A DNA stretch of 64,000 bases. Origin: Sthenelais limicola. Lineage: Eukaryota; Annelida; Polychaeta; Phyllodocida; Sigalionidae. The translations under genes were made by a program, and so were the position numbers. The notes below the pieces were generated by a model. That model was not told the DNA's origin, did no database searches, and was given only the letters and a program-made list of their open reading frames with translations. Where the stretch lies: assembly GCA_942159475.1 (NCBI GenBank), contig OW804096.1, forward strand, positions 108,040,194 through 108,104,193. The letters run 5' to 3'. This document shows positions 28,046 to 40,249 of this stretch, in pieces (the stretch's first letter is position 1; each line of letters begins with the position of its first letter).

Positions 28046-28145
28046 GCCACTTTTATCACGCGTAGAACGCGATGCGTCGCGCCTCGCTACGGTGCTTCCC
28101 GTTGCCCTTTACCATGGCACGTACTTGTAGGCCACCGTACGGGTG
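28046..28145. promoter_or_regulatory. CpG-dense patch in intron
   Basis: About 14 CpG dinucleotides fall in roughly 100 bp, with ACGCGT and GCGTCGCG words, inside DNA that is otherwise CpG-poor. This looks like a small unmethylated island, enhancer or fossil promoter. I see no TATA box or supported exon next to it. The open frames crossing it have no domain and may exist only because GC-rich DNA has few stops. Confidence 0.3.
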
Positions 28146-31100
28146 GGGTTATCATTTAGCTGACACACACGTTGGTTCCTTGCTTATTACATTTCAATCG
28201 GGAACCCGGCAGCCCTGGCCACTGAACAGAAAGCTAACTCGTGCGTGTTGTTGAAGCGAGGAAAATGACAAACAAAATGTCTTCTTTTATAGGGTGGCAG
28301 CATGATTTTATAGTATGCCATGGCCACCATAAAATCCAGCGATAAAAGGGGAATTTTATGCCAGGTTTCCCCCAATAACATTTGCAAACAAAGGCCTGTT
28401 AATATTTACTCAGCAGTTATACGTGGCCATTGCACCTCTTCCCCTATAACTTAGCATTGGGCACTCACACTTTCCTTCCTTAGATCGTGGCCTTTCTTGA
28501 TATCCAACAAATAAACAAAATCAGATAACTTCTAGCGAGGGCCAGTCTTCTCATAATGAAGCAATGCATACTTGGCATAGCCCCCATATGCAACCGATGT
28601 ATACAAACAAGTACAGGCATCAGGATTACCTATATAAAGATATATGCTATCCATCTGGGAGCCCTAAAAACAATTTCTCGGGCTGCTTGCTTTGAATCTA
28701 TATTCCATGCATGCTCTCCATCTTGCCAAATTCCGGCCTGAATCGTGGCTGGCAAAGCTGACAGAAATAATTTATCTGTCTACGATCCAACAGAAACAAC
28801 AAGCCACCTGCTTAGGCTGGGTGCCCGAGTCTTATAGATGCATAAGTTGTCCAAGGAGGGAATTTATTGCAGGTTTGGATCAGGGAGCTGGTGGATATGC
28901 GGTTGGGAGACTAACAGAGTTGCTTGATTGGTGGAGCAGAACATAAGAACCAACAACATACGCTGGTGGGAGAGTCGAAAAAAAGTTTCACTTGAACACT
29001 TTTTGTTCTAACTTACAGTTATGGTGGAGTACGTGTTCTGAGAAAATTACCCCTTGAATGAGCCCCACGCCTTCCCAATCTAGGGTGAATTAGTCGGGGT
29101 GTGGGCGAAAGATATATTGCCTTTAAGTTTAATTTATGATCAATAATGAGCTAACATAAAGAGCATCCAAATTGGGATAAAAGGATAAATGTGATACTTA
29201 CATATTACTAACATGGATGGTGTACAGACAGGGACAGATGTAATTTATGTTAAAACGCGATTCACTATTTTAAATACGTAACCTTTATCATTTCATAAGG
29301 CAATGATTCGTGTTTACACTGTAAATGCAAGCGCCATTGCATGATTTACCTACTTGTCCCGTTGTTTTAAATTCATAATTCCACCTTATTTATGAAAATC
29401 ATAGATATACATTATGTCTAATAACATTGCTTAGCTTCCATAAATGGGCGTGTTCAACACATCACTGCGGAGAACATCGCGGGAATCCCTGCTCCAAAGG
29501 AAATAATTTGTTACTAAATTTGACAGCGATGGAAGCATTCTCCCATTATTTTGATTCATGGCGCTGGCCTTTTTTCCTGCCACTCTAATAATGACAGAAA
29601 TGTGTTATGCCTTATGCTATACCGGAATTACTGACAGCAAAGAAGACATAACAGATCAGTTACTGCCCTGAATCGCGGCGCAAATATACAAGTATATATT
29701 TTTGTTGCTCAAACAATTGCAATTATCCGATATGGCCAACGATCACTTTCAACATTCCTTCCTAATTGCCCCATGTTCATTATAATGGTACCTCCAGGAT
29801 TTACATACCATATTCATTTCTGGTTGCTTTAATAAGGAATATTATCAGATATGCATTGATAAACAGTATCTCGAGACTGTGGACAAAGATCATAAAACCA
29901 AAACTGCTTATATGTAGGATGAATTGGGGCTCGGATTTAGCTATGAATAATTAAACCCAATGCTCTTGGGCCACTAGTAGTTTTATTCGGTAGAATTGCA
30001 GTTTCTGCTCAGAGCAATAGCGATCCAATTAATCCAGACGAGATGACTTATTAGCTCTCTGCTCATTTTTTCCTGTCTTTATCACAATTTGATTTAATAT
30101 GGGATAAGTCCACAGGCACTGTGCTTCTAGTTATGAACACCTAACTCTCCATATCCAATAAAGATATTGGGAGAGAGCAGGTTTATTGAAATTGCTTTTT
30201 TATTCCATCGTTGATGATGCTACTGAAACTAGGCCTGACAGAGCACACAAATGAGACTCGTAATTTAGATGGTTATGTGGCTGCACGAGCGTCCGCGGTT
30301 GTGCATAATATTTATCCCATTTTTATTATATTGCTTTGTGCTTTGGAATTCCGCCCATCCAACTAATATGACATCATCACTGTTGGGAAAGAGACATTCC
30401 GCAATAGTCCCTGATCATAGCCTCCCTTCATAGTTAACAGAAATCCACTCACCAATGAAAACGACCAGGCGCTGATGGATGCCGAAGTATGTCTATCATG
30501 AGTAAATTGTGGCGGCAGGTCGCGGGAATCTATGGTGCAATAGCACAGGCCTGCGGACCAATCAGGGGAAAATATTGCAATCATTTTGCCGTTGTGTTCC
30601 AGCATCGATCGACTGGGAGCCCAATTAGGGGTGGCACCAATTACATAATCGGTGATAGCATCAGCAACACTCTGATAAGCACAGTAGGGATCACCTCGGA
30701 ACGATCAATAATCATTTGATCATTTTTTGCACGTCTGATCTAATCCAAGTAGGTTGCCATGATGCATCATCACTGAAGGATGTTGCTTTGTTTAGATGCT
30801 GTTCCTGTTAGATTACCATACTTCATCTCTAAATCTCACCATCTTCTTCTGATGTGGCTCTCTCCTCGTTACATCTTCTTCATCCCTATTATTAATTTGT
30901 GGCTTCTGTTGAAAATATAAAGACCCAAAAGAATTAGTTTTCAGTGACTCGTAATACACATCATGACTATTAATGTCCATCTAGGTATTGATGAATTCGG
31001 TTTTTTTTCGCAATAGCTAACATTGCCTGATTATTATTTATGTACAAAAGTTGATACAAACACAAAACTGAGGTGAAAATTACAAGGAGAGATCGAACCC

Positions 31101-34100
31101 AGATCAATCGTCCTTAGTCTCTGTACATGCAGATGGAATTAAAATACAACAAAGTGAAGGGTAAAGAAAAACCATGAAAGTTAGATCGATGGTAAGGAAC
31201 TACTTAGAAGAATATGCAAGAGGGATACACCATAAATCTTTTTGGCATAAAAGTGCACCAGACACAGAGAGTGTGATCTATCTTTGTAAGGCCTTCGAAG
31301 GCCTCCAGCTCCTTCTCTCTCCTCGCTTCTCCGCAGCCCCACAATCCTTGGTGTGCTGTTAATGCAACAATAACGTTAGGGGATCAGGCTTTGATCAGGG
31401 CAGCTTTCAGCTACATTCTTCTATCATTAGATATCCCTGACTGACTCTTAGAGTAAACATTTATTCGTACTTGCACACACCTACAAAGCTTCAGCTTTAA
31501 AGATACATTATTCTTTTCTAAAATAATTAATTACATATGTTATTTTTCGTAGTAGCTACTCTAAATATTCAGAAAATATATACTAGACGTATAGCTGGTG
31601 CATATGGCTATCGTTTTCTATATTTCAAGTGATGTCATACTTTTCACTGGTGTGCAGAGATACAGTATATATTATATAAAGACACTTCTACGAATCGGGG
31701 CATTTGTCCGCATGGGATCTTTAGTGTGGGCCATATATAAAACGGTGGGACATTTTCAATGCCTCAGACGCAAATCACGGTTCTCACATATCAGAGTGTT
31801 CTCTAGACTATCATAAAGTAGTTTATGCTTGTGAGGTATACATCATGATAATAGTTATATAGTCAGAATATGTCACTGTATCCTACGGTTACCAAGCAGT
31901 AGCTGGCAGTACTACATTTATGTAGATATAGCCCACAGACACACACACACTTCTGACCCATATAAATCAGCAACTTTGCAAAGCATATATGATAAGGGAT
32001 TTGTGAGCTATACATCACCAAACTTTGGGCCAGATACTGCATTTGGACCACTCAAGTATATAACGTGCATACGTTTTGTGAGCCATATAAGTCATCGGAT
32101 TTTTAGGGGGATTTGTGAAACATCATTATGACATATATATGAACTAAACGCCCTAAACAGATTTCAAATTGTGCCCGCAAGTGGGTCTTACTTTGGTGTC
32201 CCATATCTGGGGTAATATTTAAAATAGAATTGTATAACTTCGTTGTTGAACAAAATGTATCAAACTTTACCTAGACTCATAGAATATGTGAGACTAAAAC
32301 ATTGATTTCAAATAATAATTGCTAACGTATGCTCAGTTCAGGACTTCCTTTGCTATACTCGAGCACTCTTCAGCGGAAGACATATTAACCAGTTAAGTAT
32401 AACTTTGCTTAAAATAAGACCCTCATTAGGAAGTGATCACTAGACGTGTAAAATGTCTAACATGTACTTCTTCTCTATGGGATATATTGCAAACTAACGA
32501 GACTCTTGCGAAGACGTCGATATGCATGCTAGTAGGTCTTACACACGTTTGGTCAGGATTTTTTTCAAAGCTCAAAATATGCAAGTGTTGGCCAGAAATC
32601 AAACTAGGATGGTCTGCTTGAAGGTAACCATATACGCCGGAGGCTGACGCCCATGCCGGTGGCGGATATGCTTGAGAGGAGTTCCCTGTGTTTCTCTTTG
32701 TTGATGCATTACGACTAATTAATGCGTTGCCTCTAGATTTCTTATCATAGATTCCTATGATCTATTTTCATTGTAATCAAAGTGGTCCAAGTGCCTATCG
32801 GACCAAGTTCTCCAACACACAATTCGGCTAGAGCATTACTCAGAGAGAACGTATTTTATTGCAGCAGTGGGCTATCAATTATTTGTACAAGAGTCGAAAT
32901 GAATAATTTGGCAGATAGTCAATATAATAAGGCTGACTCTATGGATGAAGTGGTAGGAATCCAAGCATGCAATGGTCAGTAGGTTCAAGGTAGTTAATGC
33001 ATTGATTGGTTATATTGATGATGAGACTTAGTGCATCTATATAGAGAGCGATTACTGATCATAAAGTGGTGTATAAAGTGCATGCTTTGTACCATATTAA
33101 TCTGAGTAAGGGAAATATTTGAATATTCTGGGAATGGATAAGATTCAACATACATATACATATACATAACTTTAAATTGTTACGTTGTCTGGCAAATCAA
33201 CAATGAAATAATTGTTTAACACTTTTATTGACAACCTTAAATTTAACATGATGATGATATCATATGAGAATTTCCCGAACCCAATTTTTCCGGCACATAA
33301 ATCCTGAGCGAACTTTGCTGAGGTGGAATATGGAAAGAAAATTGCAGGAAAGGTCATCCAAATCGACAACCGCAGTTCGTCCATAAATGCCAAGGCAGCG
33401 GCCTGTATGCCAAGGTGTTATGTTACCTTCCTGTCTATTCCTACGCAGGGGTAGGGGATCTAGACCCCAGCTGACCGCGCATGTTGGCCTTTGCCAATAA
33501 TCTCCTTCCTCCAAGGTCTAAGTTCAAAGAAAGCTGGCTGGCGGATGTTTTGCTAGAGTATGGTGTACACCTAGAAATTAAATGCTATATCACGCTATAC
33601 CGGATCTAGATTAAGGTTGGTAAGTGCGAATAGTGTCAGTCCAGAACATAATTCTGATTCATGATTTTCAAAATGGAGGTTTTGAAAAATAATACTCCTG
33701 CCAAATCTTCGAAGTATAATTATGAGGTATTTTGTGGGAGTGCCTAATGTCCTCCGATGTTTGATAGTAAGAGATACGGATACATATTAACAAATGAACC
33801 AAATAATGCCGAATAATTGCAATGTATTGTTAAATGTATTGGCCTTTGACGAAATAACAAAAATAGTATTGTTTGATCCATCACAGAGATTAATTATTAT
33901 ATGCATACGAGAGTACTATGTTCTGAGCAATGGAATTGGCAAAGGTCTGTGGGATATGCTACGCCCACAAACGCACCTGAGGTCACATACACTAAAGTCA
34001 ACGGCATGTTTTAGGTTGGTTTGGCTGTGCATTCGTACGTACTGTTTGTGGTTCAGTATTGCAATGGCATAATGCACGCTGAGAAACCACACTAATGAAT

Positions 34101-36099
34101 CCACACTCGAATATTAGTAGAGGACTGGGATTATGACCTGTTTCATGGGGATATTCTACAAATAAAATGAGGTACATGCGAAACTAATAGATAGAAACAC
34201 AACGCTCTGAGTCGGATTTAAAAGGATAGATTCGGTTCTTTTTGTACAAAACTAAAATGAATACATATCTACATTAAAGTTCACCAACTCGAAGTCTTTC
34301 ACCTAACGCTCCCTTTACTTTGTAGTTTCCCTACCATATTCATCATTTATTTTCATTGTAAAATGCCCCGTTTACACTATTGTCTCCATATTTCAATAGG
34401 CTTGGCGATCCAACTCACCCAATTTTGACCAAAGTATGTGATCTTTAAAATTACTTTGATCTATAACACCCTTTATGGCTAAAGCTATCACTCACATCGA
34501 AATGATAGATATACACCTCTACCTCTCACATACCTGTTTAAAGGGAGTATAATACATTATATAATACATATATACGTCTCGGTATCCAGACTACTGTCTA
34601 CTCTACAATCTACTGTAGATTATTCTTCAAAGAATGCCAACTGTAATATATTCGACACTGACCCCAACGTTCTTAGAAGTAGGGTATTAGTCAAAAGTAT
34701 AATCATGAATCCATTGTAACCTTCACTAGTAAGGTTTATGGACACTGGGGGACTTTCAGGTGGATGTTTAATTCAGAAAAATGGTGTTGTAATGAACAGC
34801 AATGATCATAGGATTTGTATTTATACACTTATGTAAATGTTGCCATGCGTCGTCGAAAAAAGAAACAAATACCGGTAAACTATATATCGATCAGAGGTCA
34901 TCGTTAAAATAGTTACGGATTCGGGTTTCACATTATATCAATTTTAGTTTCCCACTTTCTAACTAATGCATTAAGATATATATCTGCCTCACTAAAATCA
35001 CTATACTATACTTGCATGCATATAATTAACCATGCCGCAATGTATTGCTGGATAAAATCAACCTTAATTATGTTTTTAGAGTGAATGGAACTAGAACCAT
35101 TCGTTCGTGAAGAGAGCATTGCAATAGTATTTGGGATGATGATTTAATCGTTTAATGCTGCTTGAGCATTGATTGTCAGGCTCAGCATTTGGCAATTGCG
35201 CCCAGTAGCCTAGCTGTGAAATAGTTGGTAAAAAGTACTTCAATCGGATCTCTCAGAACGGAGGCAAAATATTTAAATCCTCTTTTACTTTTTATTCAGA
35301 TCACCCGAAGCACTTATTCAAGGAAAGAACATGGTTAGGCGAAAGAATGAAAAGTAATTCCTTCCTTCTGCATTCATGGAAGCTTGAATTGAATCTTGTC
35401 AATTGTTTCATTGGTCAAAACTGTACATTTGATCATACATATTTTGAGGGAATAATCTAGATTTTGGTACCGTATATACTGGGTCTAAAGCAGGATAATC
35501 CTGTCATAAATAGTGTTTGATTTACACACCAGGGTGTGTAACAGATTTATTGAACCTCTTAGAAGAATGTCCATCAAAACCATCTCGCATTAATCAACAT
35601 TGGAGACCACTTTCCCCAGTGAGGCATACTATATCATACGAACAATCAATTGAAACGAGCGATACTTCGACAACAACAACGACGGATGTGTTAAGAAAAT
35701 CTATGCAGACATTACACATTACCTCTAACCAGTACCCAATACCTTTAAGTATTCCGTTGTCCCTTTTCCAACTTTCCACAGCACGAACATAGCCAATTCA
35801 CACATTTTGTCGACAAACATTGTGGATCACGAAGCACGCTTAAAATCATGCATCTTTAAGCTTCCCCTGAATATAGATTATGTCTTCATTGAATTCCTTT
35901 TGTATCTCAAGATCGATGCACTCCCAAACATTTAAACTCTGAAAAGGCAAGGTAACTTAAACGTGCTCAAAGAGCATGCCAATGCCTGCATTGACAAACA
36001 TCTCAAGAAAGGACTAAGTAAATTTAATTCTTTATCCCATGTATCCTACGTGTGACTGTCTCGATAATTATATTGCTTCAGAAACCATTACACAACTTA

Positions 36100-36480
36100 C
36101 CCTTTGTCAGCCCTCGCCCTTTGTATCTCTCGATCTTTACGAAGCACAGATTCACGCTCCCTCTTTTTCTTTCCCATGCCACACCCACATTCTCTCACCC
36201 GCTCACCCTCCGCCCACCGCTACCGCCATCATCCCCCCACAGAGAAGGGGGCACCAGCAGCCAATGACTTGCACGTCCCAAGTTCATACCATGCAGCGAG
36301 AAACAGTCTGCACTCCGGACATAACGTTTCCCATTCAAAGTACATGTCCGCCGGCAAGGCCTTTGAAGTCTTACCACTGTCGGCGCTGATGTATTTATCA
36401 TGCGCGCACAAACCCCGCGCCGCATTTGAATTTCTGCTCCACTTCCGGGGCCATGCTAAATCTGCGGACCTAATTTCAAA
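36100..36480. promoter_or_regulatory. Pyrimidine-rich tract and CpG-rich patch with ETS and NRF1-like sites
   Basis: From about 36110 to 36240 the + strand is strongly C/T-rich (many CCC, CTTT and CACCC words). From 36370 to 36450 it becomes CpG-rich, with ATGCGCGCAC (NRF1-like), CCGCGCCGC and an exact ETS/GABP site CCACTTCCGG at 36439-36448. ETS plus NRF1 words are characteristic of CpG-type animal promoters. Frames of 60-167 codons overlap here on both strands, but they disagree with each other and none resembles a known protein. I call it a possible regulatory patch and not a gene. Confidence 0.3.
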
Positions 36481-38173
36481 CCGAGAGGAAGATCGGATAT
36501 TTTTTGTAGCCTATGCCGAAGCCAATATCAATGCAGAAACCATAATTACTGTCTTTAAACTAAAGGAAAACCTACTAAGCAATTCTATATCATTTGAACG
36601 TGGATAATTGAAAATAGGTATTCATTAGCCGCGGGAGATCCTCGAAGATTACTACACGTTTTACCATATATATTTGCTACTGGCCTGGGTTTAAATATAA
36701 CAACTCCCTCGGTACCTAATGAGAAAAACGGCCCAGCGGATGCCATGGGTGGAAACAATTTCATTCAATATTCTAAAAACCCTCAGGCTAGTTGTCAAAA
36801 ATAACGTGGAAGGGATCATAATTAGTATTGATTACATCTAAATATGTGTCTAACAAACTGCGGACATTATGTAACAAATTAGCTATTGACTAACACGCTT
36901 AGATATGACGGATGCCGGGATCTAGTAACTTTCGCTGATATGTTACGTCGGAGGGTGGTAATCTATAGTTGGGACAAGTGAATGCATCGCATCTAACGTT
37001 GTATAAAAGCGAATATCCCAGGCTCCCTATCATTTGTTTTTAAGTTTTAGTCCTCTTTAGCCCTAAGGACATTGGAACCCACTATATTTCCAATGTTCAA
37101 TGATTTTAAGTGGGATTTCACTAAATACCTCTTTCTACATAAAGGGGCTTAAGCAAATTTGGGACGACTTTAGTTATTCTCCTGCAGCTTTAACCCGATC
37201 TGGATGCCCCAGGGTAGGCACAGAGCATTACGACTGTCACTACACTGGGAAAATCCTGATCAAGCCTAGTCTTATTTGCTTTTCACAAGTGACATTGTCA
37301 ATGCTCCGTACCATTAAGCTGTTAGCACAACTATGCAGAATTCATATCATATGATAATTCCTTCTGTCAGGGCATTTATGAAAAGGAAAAGCCTTGGCTT
37401 AGCTATGACCAGGTCTTTGTCAAAAGAACAACCGGGGAGATCTTATTGCGATTGTGGCTATGATTCTCTCATGTGGTTCTAAAGGGATCTTAGCCCTGTA
37501 GGAATTTGTTAAGGCAGGCTGCCTGTGTGCTTTCCGATAAGATTGAGCATATCGGTTAAGGAAAAGGGGCGCCGTCTGGTCCGAACTAATTGCTCTGTTT
37601 GTACTACTACTGTATCGCAATCAAAGGCGTTGAGCGGTGGATATTATTCGTTCCTTTTCTGTGCTATAAATACCAGTGCGCTGTGGTACAGCTTAGTTCA
37701 AGAAGATAAAAGCCATGCATAGTCCAGGTGCATGATAACAAGCTCGGCGCCATGCAAATGAGTGTCACTAAAACACCATCATGCCAGCACAGCGCAAAAC
37801 CAATCTGATTTCCCAGCCTGTCTTATTTATCGAATCTCCCACTGTTTGTTAGAAATGGTTTTGTACAAACTATGGACGCACAGCTACATGTGATTTATTC
37901 GATTGTTGAGGTTCGGTGTTGGGCATGGTTCATGATGATATAAGGACCCTGACCATGATCTGCGATCGATAGAATGGATTACTTCCACAGTTCAGACAAT
38001 CATGAAGTTCTCTATAATTTGATCACACCAGGTAAATAAACTTGATAATGCATGATTTTACATGGATGTATCAAACATTTTGGTAGTTTCCCAATATAAC
38101 CTAGAATATGGTTGACTTGCTTTCGCTTAGCTTGTATGTACTTTAGTAGTTACTCTATCCTGGGCATCTAGTT

Positions 38174-38223
38174 CATTTCCATATACTACTCACGACCCTT
38201 TTTATAAGTAGTATAGGGAAATG
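38174..38223. repeat. Inverted repeat, 17-nt arms, 16-nt loop
   Basis: Arms at 38174-38190 and 38207-38223 match as CATTTCCATATACTACT and AGTAGTATAGGGAAATG, with one mismatch. The loop is CACGACCCTTTTTATA. It is a short foldback with pre-microRNA-like geometry but a shorter stem than most. I do not recognise a known family. Confidence 0.65.
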
Positions 38224-38299
38224 GATATACGAATCAGGCGATCCTGAAAAATAACAAGGTGTTCTGACTTGTAGCATCACTCCTTCATGTGGGTTATCA

Positions 38300-38503
38300 A
38301 TGCGAATAAAAAGAGGAATATACATAATTAATTATGTTTCACCCTTCGCTTTTATCATTATTATTTCTGCCTTAATTGCCAACTGTTTTGTTGTAATCGT
38401 CAATACTCGATGGTCAGCCCTTGTCCATTCTTTTAGGGATATTATTTTTGGCATACTTGTGATCGACGTTTTTGTTGGCTACAAACAGTTAACATGCAAT
38501 TAG
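38300..38503 (+). other. 67-codon frame resembling TM1-TM2 of a class A GPCR; possible fossil fragment
   Basis: The frame starts at an ATG and stops after 67 codons. It has two hydrophobic segments, residues 13-34 and 48-61, joined by a short polar loop with Arg37 and Arg46. Asn28 and Asp56 are 28 residues apart, the spacing between the conserved N1.50 and D2.50 of rhodopsin-like receptors (human beta-2 receptor N51 and D79). Asp56 is followed by V-F-V-G, as in the usual D-L-L-V-G. What argues against it: the frame ends right after TM2, I found no TM3 or DRY continuation downstream, the region is AT-rich so hydrophobic codons come easily, and no splice donor fits. It could be a decayed retrocopy fragment or coincidence. 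It lies in the intron of the Ig gene. Confidence 0.2.
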
Positions 38504-38639
38504 AAAATACGTATAATCCTTTTTCAGAAATGCTGTCAGGTATTATTACCGTGACGAGACTTCTGAAGTTAAACATTTTTTTTTTGTGTTTGAAAAGGTT
38601 TTATTCAAGTATAACCTGTTGAAGTTAAAATATTTGACT

Positions 38640-38710
38640 ATTCACCTGATGAAGGCACCTAAAGCCCGAAAGATTGTGTATGAAATAAAATCAGCAATAA
38701 CAACTTTAAT
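38640..38710 (+). mobile_element. Retroelement-end-like remnant with hammerhead-type core
   Basis: CTGATGA at 38646-38652 is followed by a short stem (GGC, loop ACCTAAA, GCC) and CGAAA ending at 38671, then an A-rich tail with AATAAAATCAGCAATAA. CTGANGA-stem-GAAA is the conserved core of hammerhead ribozymes, found in Penelope-like and other retroelements of animals. A GATT/AATC pairing could form part of stem III, but I cannot find a correct cleavage triplet or stem I, so catalytic activity is doubtful. The same motif recurs at 41980, which supports a dispersed repeat family. Confidence 0.35.
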
Positions 38711-40185
38711 ATGACCCTACATTAATTCATCATACCTCCGGCCACAACCGATATACAGCCGATATACAGTATCACCCCCTTCTACTATTAAAATATCTGA
38801 GAAAACGTTTCCCATATGTTTCTTTTATTCTTTTAGTTAAGCTTACGAGGAACATGGATACTAAAATTCTTGGTAAATAAACCTGACAAATACAGCATAG
38901 GTTGGAAACGTTTGGCCCAATCTTTATGAGTAGAGTAATCAACTATGCATAAGAAGTAGGTTTTGCTATTCATATATCGAGTCGGTAGGAGGTGGGGATG
39001 TGATGAATGACTTCGTATTAGTAGAAGGGCGTGTTATAAGCTACGAGTAGTTCTCTTTAGTTTTTTCTGTACTACAAAATCCCTTAAAAGACTATAACAA
39101 TTCTGGAGTAGTTATCCGTGAGGTACTTATGAGAGCATTGGTATTAATGTAGCCAGATAACGGTTCTAAGTGAGATAATTAATATCATTGTTCTTACTGT
39201 ATTTCACACAAAATAGTATGGCTGATATGTCATCTTGGCTGTCGGATTTGTGCAGTTGAATGAAAAAGGCTCAATAAATGGAATTGAAAGAACTCCGCTG
39301 AAATGAATGAATGAAAAGTTAACGAGACACCTTTGTATTTCATACTCAATATAATATATATTGGACTGCACTCTCAGAACTTATCACACTGATGAATAAC
39401 CGGGTTATATAAGCCGTCAATTATTGATTCATCGAATGTCTTTTCAGATATATATGATGTTCTTCTGACATCCTATCACAGAGCAGTTGTGTTGACATTT
39501 CTTAAAATAGACAGAAGCGATATGTATACTCAGAATTGCAGACGTATTTCATTTCTTTGGTAGATCCATAATTTCTCTCATTTTACTGCATGGGAGTTCC
39601 GTTGGCCTGTTTCAACTTGGTACCACGCCCAAATCCTAACTCAAGTGAAATAAAGTCTTTCCCAACTAGCAGGATGTGCATTTACATTCCATTGAGTCCT
39701 TAGTCTTTAATTCTTTGTTAATCAAATCGTTTATACCGGTGACTTAATAGAACTCAGTTGATGAAGTGTTATCGGTGCTATAATAAATACACACAAAAAA
39801 AACGACATCAGAGTAGACGGTCTTGACGCAATGAATTTAAAGGAATACGAACAACCCCATTACAAAGGCCATGAATCTTGAAATAAATGCAGGATGATAT
39901 ACTGTGCAATGCATAACGAGAGACCAAACCGAGGGTAGTCCTCATAATTTACGATATATCATACTAACAGGACAAAAGGAAATTAAAGGAGAGGGTGTAT
40001 ATAGTCATATGTGTGTTGATATTGTAACCCTCGCGACTAGAATACTTCCAGTTCAGTAAGGTCGGTCCTGGTGTCTATTTTGGAAGAAAACCAAGGTCAT
40101 TGTTCTAAAATGGGGGAAGCAAATCAGTACGCTTACAATCGTTGAGCTATGGATCATTCTGGGAGGGGGAAGATGTTTTGCTGTC

Positions 40186-40249
40186 TTGACTGAACCCAGG
40201 ACCTTCAAATTAGACAGCTGATGCTATTGATTACTGAGTTTACTCCCGT
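40186..40249 (-). mobile_element. Degraded tRNA-Lys-like SINE head or tRNA pseudogene
   Basis: Read on the minus strand from 40249, the order is ACGGGAG (acceptor-like 7-mer), TA, a D-arm-like AACTCAGTAATCAATAGC, an anticodon arm close to that of tRNA-Lys, and GAAGGTCCTGGGTTCAGTC, which is the variable region and T-arm with a B box lacking one base. The position corresponding to the anticodon reads CTA and not TTT. The 3' acceptor half and CCA are absent, and the sequence continues into unrelated DNA. That is the usual form of a tRNA-derived SINE, or a decayed tRNA pseudogene. It is too diverged to be a functional tRNA. Confidence 0.5.

Noticed and set aside
31084..31130. tRNA-like B box (GGTTCGATCTC, minus strand)
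   Set aside because: No matching A box or anticodon arm at the right distance.
31289..31304. 16-bp palindrome AGGCCTTCGAAGGCCT
   Set aside because: About one palindrome of this length is expected by chance in a window this size.
35517..35792. Polar 91-codon frame with a Thr/Ser-rich run
   Set aside because: Begins at TTG, the acceptor candidate upstream lacks a pyrimidine tract, and the Thr run comes from a short ACA/ACG simple repeat.
36104..36607. 167-codon frame, the longest in the window
   Set aside because: Starts at TTG in a pyrimidine-rich tract (144 codons from the first ATG), overlaps minus-strand frames and has no recognisable domain.
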